Shown here: positions 46,423-55,136 of the stretch, in pieces
Layout of the letters: each line of letters opens with the position of its first letter
Numbering within the stretch: the first letter of the stretch is position 1
Assembly (NCBI GenBank): GCA_028872875.1
Contig: JAGWOC010000006.1
Coordinates: 1 to 64,000, forward strand
From: Chloroflexota bacterium
Lineage (GTDB): Bacteria; Chloroflexota; Dehalococcoidia; DSTF01; JACRBR01
Direction: 5' to 3'
Length of the DNA stretch: 64,000 nucleotides
Made by a program: the position numbers and the translations under genes
Notes under the pieces: generated by a model
The model's input: only the letters and a program-made list of their open reading frames with translations
What the model was told of the DNA's origin: nothing
The model's database searches: none

Positions 46423-47457
46423 ATGCTGGCCGCCCGCTTCTATGCGCCCGGCGAACCACTTCGCGTCGAGGAGGTGCCGATGCCGGCGGCCGGCCCCGGC
46501 CAGGTGCTCGTTCGCGTGACCGCGTGCGGCATCTGCGGGTCGGACGTTCACTTTGTCGAGGGGCGTGCGCTGGTCGCCGCGACGCCGATTACGCTCGGGC
46601 ACGAGCCAGCCGGGGTCGTCGTCGAGACGGGTGCGGACGTGACTGACATCGCGCCCGGCCAGCGGGTCGTTGTCCGCCCGGGCGCGGGCTGCGGCCGCTG
46701 CCGCGCCTGCGCATCCGGGCGGGACAGCCTGTGCGAGCGCACGCGCGTGTTGGGCATGCACGTGGATGGCGGGCTCGCGGAGTACCTGGCTGCGGACGCG
46801 TTGAGCCTTATTCCCGTGCCGGACGGTGTGCCGCTGGAACAAGCGGCGATCATCAGCGACGCAGTCGCGACGCCGTATCACGCACTCGTCGAACGAGGCG
46901 CGTTACAGGCCGGCGAGTCCGTGGCCGTCTTCGGCTGCGGCGGGTTGGGCACGCACGCCGTGCAACTGGCCCGGCTTGCGGGCGCGGCGACGGTGATCGC
47001 CGTCGACGTGCGCGCGTCGGCGCTGGATCGGGCGCGCCGTGCCGGCGCCGACATCGCGATCGACCCGAACCAGGAGCGCCCGGCGCGCCGCATCCGCGAG
47101 CTTGTTGGAGGCGTTGACCTGGCGCTGGAGTGCGTCGGTCGCGCGGATACGATCGGCGAGGCGGTCAAGAGCCTTTGCCGCGGCGGGCGAGCGGTCGTCG
47201 TGGGCATGGGGCCGGACGCGATCCAGTTGCCGCCGCCCAACGTGTTCACCTGGAGTGAGCACGCGCTCATCGGCTCGTTCGGCAGCACTGCGGCCCACGT
47301 GCGGCGCCTGCTGGGCATGGCCGCGTCGGGCCGTCTCGATCTTTCGGCCTCGGTGACAGCGGTGCTCCCACTGAGCGACGTCAACGCCGGCCTCGACATG
47401 CTGCGGGCGCCCGGCGGCGACGCGGGGCGAGTCGTCGTGCAGCCCGGGCGAGAGTAG
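46423..47457 (+). CDS. Zinc-dependent alcohol dehydrogenase (MDR family)
   Basis: 344 residues; ATG 46423 is preferred to the in-frame TTG at 46411 because GGAG lies 7 bases before it. Catalytic zinc site CGICGSDVHF and GHEPAGVV, structural zinc cysteines CGRCRACASGRDSLC, and the Rossmann loop FGCGGLGTHAVQLA followed by Asp (VIAVDVRAS), indicating NAD(H). It resembles 6-hydroxycyclohexenecarbonyl-CoA dehydrogenase and related acyl-CoA alcohol dehydrogenases, but that level of assignment is tentative. In the operon it would oxidise a hydroxyacyl or alicyclic alcohol intermediate. Confidence 0.85.
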   Translation: MLAARFYAPGEPLRVEEVPMPAAGPGQVLVRVTACGICGSDVHFVEGRALVAATPITLGHEPAGVVVETGADVTDIAPGQRVVVRPGAGCGRCRACASGRDSLCERTRVLGMHVDGGLAEYLAADALSLIPVPDGVPLEQAAIISDAVATPYHALVERGALQAGESVAVFGCGGLGTHAVQLARLAGAATVIAVDVRASALDRARRAGADIAIDPNQERPARRIRELVGGVDLALECVGRADTIGEAVKSLCRGGRAVVVGMGPDAIQLPPPNVFTWSEHALIGSFGSTAAHVRRLLGMAASGRLDLSASVTAVLPLSDVNAGLDMLRAPGGDAGRVVVQPGRE

Positions 47458-47466
47458 GGGACGCCT

Positions 47467-48324
47467 ATGCGGAAGTACGAGCTGACCCCGCCGTCACGCC
47501 ACATCGGACACTACGTGGAGAGCGGCGACTGGAGCGACTACTGGCGCACAGCTATCAGCCTCGCGCGCGACGGCCGCATCCTGGTCCGCGGCTATCCGGT
47601 CGAGGAGATCATCGAACGCCTGACATCGACGGAAGCCCACTGGCTGCTGCTCAAAGGGGAACTGCCGACGGTGCGGGAGGCCGCGATCTTCGATGCGTGC
47701 CTCCGCTCCGGCATGGACCAGCAGTTCATCAGCTCGGCGGCCGCCGCGACCCGCTTCGCGGCGTCCGCATCGCAATCGCCCGTGAGCGCCGTCGCTGCCG
47801 GCATGCTGGCGACCGGAACCGTGACCGGATCGCCGCGTCCCGCCATGGAGCTGTTGTACGCGGCGGCGGCGAGGATGGCCGAGCAGGACCTCGCGCGTGA
47901 GGAGGCGGCACTCGCGATCGTCGCGGAGTACCGGGCGCGCCGCGAACTCGTACCAGGCTTCGGCCACCCACTGCATCGTGCCGGCGACGAGCCGCGCGCC
48001 GCCGCGCTGCGCCGCGTCGTCGAGCGCACCGGCGGATGGGGCGAGCACGGCCTGCTGCTCGACGCGATCCACGCGGCCCTCGAGGAGGCGCTGTCCCGCC
48101 CCCTGACCATCAACCTGGCAGGCATGCTTGCCGCGGTGTACAGCGACCTGGACTTCGACCCGCTGATGGCGGAAGGCATCTCGGCTATCGAATACGGATG
48201 GGCGCTCGTCGCGCACGCCGTCGAGGAAATCCGCGATGGTGTGCCATTGCGGATCATCCCGGACGCGCTCGGCGCGGAGTACACGGGTCCACCGGAGCGG
48301 CACATTCCTGATCGAAACGGCTGA
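47467..48324 (+). CDS. Short citrate synthase-like / citryl-CoA lyase-like protein
   Basis: 285 residues, about 100 shorter than ordinary citrate synthase. The C-terminal half carries citrate synthase active-site signatures: the His of PGFGHPLHRAGDEPRA and the Asp of YSDLDFDPLMAEG. The N-terminal portion has the small-domain element ILVRGYPVEEIIERL and ends AHWLLLKGELPT. Short relatives of this type act as citryl-CoA lyases or in Claisen cleavage of acyl-CoAs. Its place among acyl-CoA catabolic genes favours use in cleaving or condensing an acyl-CoA rather than the TCA cycle. Activity not established. Confidence 0.7.
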   Translation: MRKYELTPPSRHIGHYVESGDWSDYWRTAISLARDGRILVRGYPVEEIIERLTSTEAHWLLLKGELPTVREAAIFDACLRSGMDQQFISSAAAATRFAASASQSPVSAVAAGMLATGTVTGSPRPAMELLYAAAARMAEQDLAREEAALAIVAEYRARRELVPGFGHPLHRAGDEPRAAALRRVVERTGGWGEHGLLLDAIHAALEEALSRPLTINLAGMLAAVYSDLDFDPLMAEGISAIEYGWALVAHAVEEIRDGVPLRIIPDALGAEYTGPPERHIPDRNG

Positions 48325-48351
48325 GACGCGCGAGCGAAAGGATCGAGCAAC

Positions 48352-49137
48352 ATGAGCTTCAAGAACATCCTCCTGGAAGAGAATCAGTCAATAAGGACCA
48401 TCACGTTGAACCGGCCCGAACGCATGAACGCCATCAGCACGGACACCGTGCCCGAGCTGATCGAAGCGCTCCGCATCGTCGCAGCCGATGAGGAGGCGCG
48501 CGTGCTCGTCATCACTGGCGCGGGCGACCGCGCCTTCTCGGCAGGCGCCGACGTGTCCGACATGGTGCGCCGCACGGCACCTGAGGCCGCCGCGATCGTT
48601 CGCCTGTATCTGGACTACATCCGGGCGATCCGCGAGTTGCCCATTCCCGTCATCGCGAAGGTGAACGGCGTCGCCGCCGGCGGCGGCTGCTGCACCGCGC
48701 TCGCGAGCGATATCCGCATCGCGTCGGACCGCGCTCGCTTCGGCTTCGTATTCGTGCGCGTGGGGCTCACCGGGGCGGATATGGGCGCCACGTACTTCCT
48801 GCCGCGACTCGTCGGCTTCGGCCGGGCGACCGAGCTGCTCCTGAACGGCGACGTGATAGACGCGCAGGAGGCGTATCGCATCGGCCTCGCGAACCGCGTT
48901 GTACCGCACGAGGACCTCGATCGTGTCGTCGACGAGTACGCGAGCCGGCTCGCGGCCGGGCCGCCCCTGGCCCTGAAGCTGACGAAGTCCGCGCTGAACG
49001 CCAGCCTCGACCGTGACATGGCGGCCGAGTTCGACTTCGAGACGTACGCACAGACGCTCTGCATCATCTCGGAAGACCATCTGGAGGGCGCGCAGGCGTT
49101 TCGCGAGAAGCGCGCGCCGGCGTTCGTAGGGCGCTGA
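48352..49137 (+). CDS. Enoyl-CoA hydratase/isomerase (crotonase family) 3
   Basis: 261 residues, ATG 48352 after GAAAGGA. Motifs: LNRPERMNAISTDTVPEL, GAGDRAFSAGADVSDM, VNGVAAGGGCCTALASDIRI and the active-site segment FVFVRVGLTGADMGATYFLP, in which the two classical catalytic Glu are absent. The Asp-Met-Gly there recalls crotonases that are isomerases, cleaving hydrolases or ring-opening enzymes. Ends FREKRAPAFVGR. Third of the paralogues in the operon and the furthest from ordinary ECH. Confidence 0.85.
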   Translation: MSFKNILLEENQSIRTITLNRPERMNAISTDTVPELIEALRIVAADEEARVLVITGAGDRAFSAGADVSDMVRRTAPEAAAIVRLYLDYIRAIRELPIPVIAKVNGVAAGGGCCTALASDIRIASDRARFGFVFVRVGLTGADMGATYFLPRLVGFGRATELLLNGDVIDAQEAYRIGLANRVVPHEDLDRVVDEYASRLAAGPPLALKLTKSALNASLDRDMAAEFDFETYAQTLCIISEDHLEGAQAFREKRAPAFVGR

Positions 49138-49147
49138 CGGAGGTGCG

Positions 49148-50290
49148 ATGATCGACTTTTCTCTCACGGAGGAGCAGGAGCTGTTCCGCAAGGCCATCAG
49201 GACTTTCGCCGAGCAGGAAGTCGCCCCGATCGCCCGCGAGTACGACGAGCGAGAGGAATACCCGGTGCACGTCCTCAAGAAACTCGGCGAACTCGGATAC
49301 CTCGGCGCCTCACTCCCGGCCGATGCGGGCGGCGGAGGCGGCGGCATGATCGCCGCCGCGATCATGTCCGAGGAGATGGGGTACGTTTCCGCTGGCATCT
49401 ATCTGGGCGTGTACGTCCACGTGTTCCTGGCGCTCAACGCCATCGCACGCTTCGGTAGCGATGCGCAGCGACAGCGCTACCTTGAGCCAGGCATCCGCGG
49501 GGAAACGATCGGCGCCTGGGGATTCGCCGAGCCCGACGCCGGGTCCGACCCAGGGTCGATGACGACGCGCGCCGTCCGGGATGGCGACGACTACGTGATC
49601 AACGGCACCAAGATGTACATCACCAACGGTTCGATCGCCGACTTCGTCGTCGCGACGGCCGTGACGGACCCGAAGCTCGGCATGAAGGGACTGAGCCTCT
49701 TCGTCGTCGACACGGACACGCCGGGGTTCTCCGTCGCGCGAAAGCTGAAGAAGCTGGGCGTGCGGGCCTCGGACACCGCGGAACTCGCCTTTCAGGACTG
49801 TCGCGTGAGCAAGAAGGCGCTCCTGGGCGAGGAGAACGTGGGCTTCGCCAACGCCATGAAGACCCTGACTGCCGGCCGCATCGTCTCGGCCGCCTTCGCG
49901 CTCGGCACGGCGCGCGCCGCGTTCGATCAGTCCCTCGCGCACGTGAAGGGGCGGCACGCCTTCGGTCGGCCGGTCGGGCAGTTCCAGGGGATCCAGTGGC
50001 AGCTTGCGGACATGGCGCTGGAGATCGAGGCGGCGAGGCTGCTGATGCTCAAGGCGGCGTGGCTCTCTGATCGCGGCCTGCCGCACATCAAGGAAGCGTC
50101 GATGGCAAAACTGTACGCCACCGAGATGTGCGCGCGGATCACCGGTCAGGCCGTACTGCTCCACGGCGGCTCGGGCTACATGATGGACTCCGACATCCAG
50201 CGCTTCTACCGTGACGTCAAAGTCATGGAGATCGGCGAAGGGACGTCGCACATTCAGCGAAACACCATAGCGCGGCAGCTGGGGGTCTAG
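49148..50290 (+). CDS. Acyl-CoA dehydrogenase
   Basis: 380 residues, ATG 49148. Typical acyl-CoA dehydrogenase fold: FSLTEEQELFRKAIRTFAEQ at the N-terminus; FAD/substrate loop WGFAEPDAGSDPGSM; flavin region MYITNGSIADFVVATAV; and at the end ILLHGGSGYMMDSDIQRFYR-like sequence (here AVLLHGGSGYMMDSDIQRF). The catalytic base is the Glu in MEIGEGTSHIQR. It makes a trans-2-enoyl-CoA with FAD, passing electrons to ETF. The ETF genes are not in the window. Supplies the substrate for the hydratases of the operon. Confidence 0.93.
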   Translation: MIDFSLTEEQELFRKAIRTFAEQEVAPIAREYDEREEYPVHVLKKLGELGYLGASLPADAGGGGGGMIAAAIMSEEMGYVSAGIYLGVYVHVFLALNAIARFGSDAQRQRYLEPGIRGETIGAWGFAEPDAGSDPGSMTTRAVRDGDDYVINGTKMYITNGSIADFVVATAVTDPKLGMKGLSLFVVDTDTPGFSVARKLKKLGVRASDTAELAFQDCRVSKKALLGEENVGFANAMKTLTAGRIVSAAFALGTARAAFDQSLAHVKGRHAFGRPVGQFQGIQWQLADMALEIEAARLLMLKAAWLSDRGLPHIKEASMAKLYATEMCARITGQAVLLHGGSGYMMDSDIQRFYRDVKVMEIGEGTSHIQRNTIARQLGV

Positions 50291-50321
50291 CCCTCGCAGC
50301 ATACGAAAGGAGAGCGACCCG

Positions 50322-50981
50322 GTGGCGTACCAACTGGCGAACCTGGAGCGCGACGGCAAGGTCGCGATCCTCACGCTCAACCGTCCGGAGAAGCGCAATG
50401 CGTTGAACACCGCGCTGCGCGACGAGATTCGGGCCGCCCTGGAAGAGCTGGAGGCGGACGACGCCATCAGCATCGCCGTCATCACGGGAGCCGGGCCGGT
50501 ATTCTGCGCCGGATTCGACACCAGCGAGTTCGCGACGGTGTCGCCGGCCGAGGTCTTCGCCGGCGAGTCGTCGCGCCGCTATCATCACCGGCTGCAGCAC
50601 TTCGACAAGCCGCTGGTCGCCGCCGTCAACGGCCCGGCCATGGGCGGCGGCTTCGACATCGCCACGCTGTGCGACATCCGCATCGCCGCCGAAGGCGCGG
50701 CGTTCGGGCACCCGGAGATCAAGTTCGGCGCGCCCACGCTGTTCGGGCCGCTGGCCGCGATCATCGGGGGCGGCATCGCCCGCGACCTGTGTTTGAGCGG
50801 CCGCCGCGTCGAGGCGCAAGAGGCGTGGCGCATCGGCCTCGTCAGCAAGGTCGTGCCCACGGAGCATCTGCTCGATGAGGCGAAGACCGTCGCCCGCACG
50901 ATCGCCGAGGCGCCCGCGGCCACGCTGCGGAGCGTGAAGACGAACATCCTCGAAGCGACGCCCTGGAAGTTCGGCGAGTGA
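50322..50981 (+). CDS. Enoyl-CoA hydratase/isomerase (crotonase family) 4, short
   Basis: 219 residues, about 40 fewer than the other paralogues. GTG 50322 follows GAAAGGAG. Motifs: LNRPEKRNALNTALRDEI, GAGPVFCAGFDTSEF, VNGPAMGGGFDIATLCDIRI, then FGHPEIKFGAPTLFGPL, which holds one catalytic Glu (HPE). The C-terminal arm is short and ends EATPWKFGE without the usual R-x-P-x-F-x-G-R motif, so the trimer-packing helices are probably reduced. Its stop overlaps the next start by 4 bases. Confidence 0.83.
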   Translation: MAYQLANLERDGKVAILTLNRPEKRNALNTALRDEIRAALEELEADDAISIAVITGAGPVFCAGFDTSEFATVSPAEVFAGESSRRYHHRLQHFDKPLVAAVNGPAMGGGFDIATLCDIRIAAEGAAFGHPEIKFGAPTLFGPLAAIIGGGIARDLCLSGRRVEAQEAWRIGLVSKVVPTEHLLDEAKTVARTIAEAPAATLRSVKTNILEATPWKFGE

Positions 50982-52162
50982 GCGGCCCGCTCGATGGCAT
51001 CCGGGTCTGCGACCTCACCATCGCGCAGTTCGGCGCACATGCCACCATGATGCTCGCCGACATGGGCGCCGACGTCGTCAAGATCGAGTCGCCGCGCGGC
51101 GGGGATCCCGGGCGCGGCATCGCGCTCCAGCCGGATGGAACATCCGCGTTCTTCCTCGCACACAACCGCAACAAGCGGAGCGTTGCGGTGAACCTGCGAC
51201 GTCCGGCAGGCAAGGAGATCGCCCGGCGGCTCGCGGCGCGGTCTGACATCTTCGTGCAGAGCTGGAAGCCCGGCGTGATCGAGCGATTGGAGCTCGACTA
51301 CGACAACATCAGGCGTGTGAAGCCGGACATCATCTACGCATCGGCAAGCGGCTTCGGTCCGCGCGGTCCGCGCGCGCACTTGGCGGCCATGGACATGGTC
51401 GCCCAGGCAGTCGGTGGGCTCGCGCTTGCGAACACGCCGCCCGGGTCGGACGAGCCGTCACCCGTCGGACCCACCATCGCGGACCAGACCGGCTCTCTCC
51501 TGCTGGCGTACGGCATCGTCCTGGCGTTGTTGCACCGCCTGCGCACGGGCGAGGGACAGCAGGTCGATGTCTCGCTGCTCGGCGCGCAGATGACGCTCCA
51601 GGCGTGGAACATCGCCAACTTCTTCCTCAGCGGCGAGCAGACGCGCGGGGGACGCAGGGACGCGATCTCACCACTGTTCACGTTTTATCGTGCCAGCGAC
51701 GGTTGGTTCGCCATCGCCATCATCGACGAGCGGCAGTGGCCGAAGCTGTGCCAGATCGTCGGGCGGCCCGAGCTCGCGACCGACACGCGTTTCGATGGAC
51801 GAGACGGGCGGGAGCGGCACAAGGGCGAGCTCATGGCCGAGCTGGATGCCGCGTTCGGCAGGCGGCCGCGAGACGCATGGCTCCGTGCCTTCGAGGCCGC
51901 CGATATCCCTTCTGGTCCCGTCAATGCATACGGCGACCTCGCCGCCGATCCGCAGGTGATCGCGAACGGCTATCTGGTCGAAACAATCGCCGGGACGCGC
52001 TCGACGCGTCTCGTCGGCCCCGCCGTCGAGCTCAGCGCGAGCCCCGCCAGCATCCGCCCGAAAGCTCCAGAACTGGGTCAGCACACCGAGGAGGTGCTCC
52101 TGAATCTCGGGTACGAATGGGACGAGATCTCCGCGCTCCGCGAAGAGCGCGTCATCCTTTGA
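50978..52162 (+). CDS. Class III CoA transferase (CaiB/BaiF family)
   Basis: 394 residues, GTG start overlapping the preceding stop (GTGA). Class III signature elements: GPLDGIRVCDLTIAQFGAHA at the start, the AHNRNKRSVAVNLRRPAGKE block, FGPRGPRAHLAAMDMVAQAV with the catalytic Asp region, and QQVDVSLLGAQ. These enzymes transfer CoA between acyl-CoA and carboxylates through an Asp-linked anhydride. It likely activates an intermediate using succinyl- or acetyl-CoA, complementing the ATP-dependent ligase of the same operon. Confidence 0.92.
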   Translation: MSGPLDGIRVCDLTIAQFGAHATMMLADMGADVVKIESPRGGDPGRGIALQPDGTSAFFLAHNRNKRSVAVNLRRPAGKEIARRLAARSDIFVQSWKPGVIERLELDYDNIRRVKPDIIYASASGFGPRGPRAHLAAMDMVAQAVGGLALANTPPGSDEPSPVGPTIADQTGSLLLAYGIVLALLHRLRTGEGQQVDVSLLGAQMTLQAWNIANFFLSGEQTRGGRRDAISPLFTFYRASDGWFAIAIIDERQWPKLCQIVGRPELATDTRFDGRDGRERHKGELMAELDAAFGRRPRDAWLRAFEAADIPSGPVNAYGDLAADPQVIANGYLVETIAGTRSTRLVGPAVELSASPASIRPKAPELGQHTEEVLLNLGYEWDEISALREERVIL

Positions 52163-52200
52163 ATGGCATCGCAAGTTGTGAGAAGCAGGGAGGAACACCG

Positions 52201-52584
52201 ATGACCACAGCCAACGAAGCGACGATCCGCGAGTTCTGCGCCGCGTTCGCCCGGCGCGACGTGGATGAGCTGCTGACGTTCTTCACCGACGACGCCGTCT
52301 ATCACAACATGCCGATGCGCCCGGTGCAGGGCGAGGCGGCGATCCGCGGCGTGCTCGAGATGTTCCTCAAGCCGGCGCAATCGGTGGAGTTCGCGGTGCT
52401 CACGATTGGCTCGGCTGGCGACACCGTCTTCACTGAGCGCCTCGACACCTTCCTGATGGGCGACCGCCGAGTGGAACTGCCGATCGCAGGCGTATTCGAC
52501 TTGCGCGGCGGCAAGATCGCGGCATGGCGCGACTACTTCGACCTGGCCACCTGGACGAAACAGGCGAGCCCTCCGGCGGGCTAA
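52201..52584 (+). CDS. Limonene-1,2-epoxide hydrolase-like protein (SnoaL/NTF2-like fold)
   Basis: 127 residues, ATG 52201 with AGGGAGGAAC upstream. A small cone-like fold with IREFCAAFARRDVDELLTFF, DDAVYHNMPMRPVQGEAAIR and the end segment GGKIAAWRDYFDLATW. The R-D-Y-F-D and preceding Asp positions match the catalytic Arg/Asp pair of limonene epoxide hydrolase. It would open an epoxide to a diol or act on a similar small hydrophobic compound. As last gene of the operon it hints that the substrate could be terpenoid or cyclic. The last three residues (PAG) add little. Confidence 0.75.
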   Translation: MTTANEATIREFCAAFARRDVDELLTFFTDDAVYHNMPMRPVQGEAAIRGVLEMFLKPAQSVEFAVLTIGSAGDTVFTERLDTFLMGDRRVELPIAGVFDLRGGKIAAWRDYFDLATWTKQASPPAG

Positions 52585-52648
52585 GGAGGAGGCGATGGAG
52601 CAAGGAGCGATTCGTGTTCCCGTCAATGCGCCCGGCGGCGTACTCGGG

Positions 52649-52897
52649 GTGACTCCGGCGACGAGCTGCTGACGGAGGCGATGGCGTTCGCGCGGCGGCT
52701 CGCCGAGGGGCCGGCGGTGGCGATGCAGCTCGCGCAGCGGCTCGTCTACCGCGGCGCCGAGGGGACGGGCTGGCTGGAGGCGCTGGAACAGGCGAACACG
52801 GCGATGGCGATCGTCCAGTCGACGGAGGACGCGCGGGAGGGCCCGCGAGCGTTCGCGGAGAGCCGGGCGCCTAAGTTCACCGGGCGGTAGCGCGGCG
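52649..52897 (+). pseudogene. Truncated duplicate of the enoyl-CoA hydratase gene at 60.8-61.6 kb
   Basis: The fragment matches the last ~80 codons of the hydratase gene at 60790-61605: SGDELLTEAMAFARRLAEGP to EGPRAFAESRAPKFTGR and stop, plus the TAGCGCGGCG that follows. Against the intact copy I count roughly a dozen substitutions and one base missing near 52652. It has no promoter or N-terminus of its own. It is a remnant of a partial duplication. The surrounding 52585-53030 gap otherwise holds no gene; 52898-53030 is GC-rich without features. Confidence 0.8.
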
Positions 52898-53030
52898 TTT
52901 CGGCCATCGGCGCCGTCGCGGGCGCTGGAGGGTGGAGGCGCAGGGCCGGTGGAGTTGGCGCCCCGCCGTGGCCGCGGCGGGGCCGTTGGCCCCTTGACCC
53001 ACGGGCGGGCGGCGATCAGGCTAGACACGC

Positions 53031-54032
53031 ATGGAACCGGAGCAGATCGCGGCGTACCTGCGCGCGCAGATGCCCGATGCGCGCGATGTCGCGGTGTCGG
53101 ACCTGGCGCGCATCCCGGGCGGGGCGTCGCGCGAGACGTGGATGTTCGACGCGCGCTGGTCGCGCGGCGGCGTGGCCGAGGAGCACGCGCTGATCCTGCG
53201 GCGCGACCCGCCGGCGAGCCTGCTCGAGAGCAACATCGGCCTGGAGTTCGCGCTGTACACGGCGCTGGCCGGGAGCGGCATCCCCGTGCCGCGCGTGCTC
53301 TGGCTCGAACGGGACGGCGCGGCGCTCGAGCGCCCGTTCTACGTCATGGAGCGCCTGCCGGGGGCGACGGACGCGCGCACGCTCGCCACGTCGCCGGAGT
53401 GGGCGGACGTGCGGCCGCTGGTAGCGCGCCAGAAGGCCGATATCCTGGCGAGGATCCACGCGTTCGACATCGCACGGCTGCCATCGCTCGAGCAGCCGGC
53501 GTCGCGCGAGGCGTGCGCGCCGCACGAGGTCGCGCGCTGGGAGCGCACGATGCGCGAGGACAGCCTGGAGCCGCAGCCGGTGCTGGAGATGGCGCTGAGC
53601 TGGCTCAAGCGTCACGAGCCACCGGCGCCGGAGCGGCTGGCGCTGGTACACGCGGACTATCGCACGGGCAACTTCCTGTACGACCGCAGCGGCATCACGG
53701 GCATCCTCGACTGGGAGATGGCGCACGCGGGAGACCCCATCGAGGACATCGGCTGGGTGTGCGTGAAGTCGTGGCGCTGGGCGGGCGATGATCGCGTCGG
53801 CGGGCTCTGCGGGCGCGACGAGTTCATCGCGACGTACGAAGCCGCCGGCGGCGTCAAGGTCGACCGCGACGCGCTGAAGTTCTGGGAGGTGCTCGGGAAC
53901 GTCAAGCTTGCCGTGATCTTCATCACCGCCACGAAGGCCGTCGTCCTGGGGCAGTCGCCGGACCTGTTGCTGGCCGTCACCTCCTTCATCAACCCGGGCA
54001 TCGAGGCGGAGATCATGGAGCTGATCGCGTGA
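53031..54032 (+). CDS. Phosphotransferase of the aminoglycoside phosphotransferase (APH) family, ACAD10-like
   Basis: 333 residues, ATG 53031. Eukaryotic-like kinase fold: glycine-rich segment RIPGGASRETWMF, hinge VMERLPGATDA, Brenner-type catalytic loop LVHADYRTGNFLYD and the metal motif ITGILDWEMAHAGDP. This set matches APH/ACAD10 kinases found with acyl-CoA metabolism genes. Such proteins are thought to phosphorylate 4-hydroxyacyl groups or small metabolites. The downstream 157-residue gene overlaps its stop by 4 bases and accompanies it. The substrate is not evident. Confidence 0.85.
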   Translation: MEPEQIAAYLRAQMPDARDVAVSDLARIPGGASRETWMFDARWSRGGVAEEHALILRRDPPASLLESNIGLEFALYTALAGSGIPVPRVLWLERDGAALERPFYVMERLPGATDARTLATSPEWADVRPLVARQKADILARIHAFDIARLPSLEQPASREACAPHEVARWERTMREDSLEPQPVLEMALSWLKRHEPPAPERLALVHADYRTGNFLYDRSGITGILDWEMAHAGDPIEDIGWVCVKSWRWAGDDRVGGLCGRDEFIATYEAAGGVKVDRDALKFWEVLGNVKLAVIFITATKAVVLGQSPDLLLAVTSFINPGIEAEIMELIA

Positions 54033-54502
54033 GGCCGTATCCGGAGGAGGTGCTGCGGGCGGTGCAGGTCGGCATCATGGCGCACCTCGCGCCCGAGGTG
54101 CGTTCGGCGTACGGGCAGGCGCAGATCGCGTTCTCGATGCTGCTATTCATGGTCGTGCAGCGCGATGCCGACAGCGCCGCTGCCGACCTCGTCGACGACA
54201 GCCGGGCGTTGCGGGGGCTGCTGGCGGATGCGGACGCCGCGCTCGCGGCCGTCCACCGCGACGACGCGCGGGCCGCGCGCGAGCGGCTCGCGGCCCTCCC
54301 GGGCGCCGCGGCGACGCTGCGGCTGTCGGACCTGCGGGCGGAGAACACGGCGCTGCGCGGGGCGCTCGCCGATCTGGCACCGCTCATCGAGCCGGCCGCG
54401 GACGACGCCGCGCTGGCGCCCCTGCGGGACGTGCGGGCGGCCGTCTTCGACTATCTGACGGCCGACGCGAAGCGCCGCACGGTGCCGATCCTCAGCGGCT
54501 GA
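54029..54502 (+). CDS. Hypothetical protein coupled to the APH-family kinase
   Basis: 157 residues; GTG start within the kinase stop (GTGA). It is an Ala/Arg-rich helical protein with MRPYPEEVLRAVQVGIMAHL and a central heptad-like region (about 50-130) with LRGLLADADAALAAVH, which may form a helical bundle. No signal peptide or membrane segment. Proteins of this kind adjacent to APH kinases are known from similar genomes as uncharacterised partners; I infer a shared function with the kinase only from translational coupling. Confidence 0.65.
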   Translation: MRPYPEEVLRAVQVGIMAHLAPEVRSAYGQAQIAFSMLLFMVVQRDADSAAADLVDDSRALRGLLADADAALAAVHRDDARAARERLAALPGAAATLRLSDLRAENTALRGALADLAPLIEPAADDAALAPLRDVRAAVFDYLTADAKRRTVPILSG

Positions 54503-54527
54503 CGTACGCGGCGCGCGGCCCTACACT
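54499..54527 (+). promoter_or_regulatory. Promoter of leaderless NUDIX gene
   Basis: CTGACG (54499-54504), 17-base spacer, TACACT (54522-54527), then only 6 bases to ATG 54534. Predicts a transcript that begins at the start codon. No ribosome-binding site is present. Confidence 0.55.
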
Positions 54528-54533
54528 GGTCTT

Positions 54534-55100
54534 ATGATCGAGCAGGTTCGCGCGCGGCTGGCGGGCTACCAGCCGCGGTACATCGACGAGCCGGCACTGG
54601 CGCGCGCGGCGGTGCTGCTGCCGCTGTACGAAAACGGCGGCGAGACGCACGTGCTGTTCACCAGGCGGTCGGAGCTGGTGGAGCATCACAAGGGCCAGAT
54701 CTCGTTCCCGGGGGGCGGCTACGACGCGGCGGACGGCGACCTGCGGGTGACGGCGCTGCGCGAGACGTGGGAGGAGATCGGCGTGGCGCAGGACCACGTC
54801 GAGGTGCTGGGGCAGCTCGACGAGATGGTGACGGTGTCGGACTTCCTGGTGCGGCCGTTCGTGGGGCTGATCACCGAGCCGGGGCCGTACCCGTTCGTCC
54901 ACAGCGAGCACGAGGTCGCCGAGATCATCGAGGTGCCGCTGCGCCACCTGCGGGATGGCGCGAACGCCGTCGCGGAGCCGCGCACGTACCAGGGCCGCAC
55001 GGCCATGGCGTACACGTACCGGTACGGTGATCATGTGATCTGGGGGGCGACCGCGCGCATCCTGCACCAATTTCTGGAGCTCATCGCTCACGACGCATAG
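54534..55100 (+). CDS. NUDIX hydrolase, CoA pyrophosphatase-like
   Basis: 188 residues, leaderless ATG 54534. The NUDIX box is recognisable in GGGYDAADGDLRVTALRETWEEIGV, read here as G-x5-to-E-x-x-E-E-x-G form, with the CoA pyrophosphatase-type element LFTRRSELVEHHKGQISFPG immediately before it. The YrfE/UPF0035 branch cleaves CoA to phosphopantetheine and 3',5'-ADP. C-terminal ATARILHQFLELIAHD closes the fold. It is downstream of the APH kinase pair and in the same direction, but with its own promoter. Confidence 0.85.
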   Translation: MIEQVRARLAGYQPRYIDEPALARAAVLLPLYENGGETHVLFTRRSELVEHHKGQISFPGGGYDAADGDLRVTALRETWEEIGVAQDHVEVLGQLDEMVTVSDFLVRPFVGLITEPGPYPFVHSEHEVAEIIEVPLRHLRDGANAVAEPRTYQGRTAMAYTYRYGDHVIWGATARILHQFLELIAHDA

Positions 55101-55136
55101 GCAGGAGTTCGCGGGCGGAGCCCGAGGAGGCAGTGC

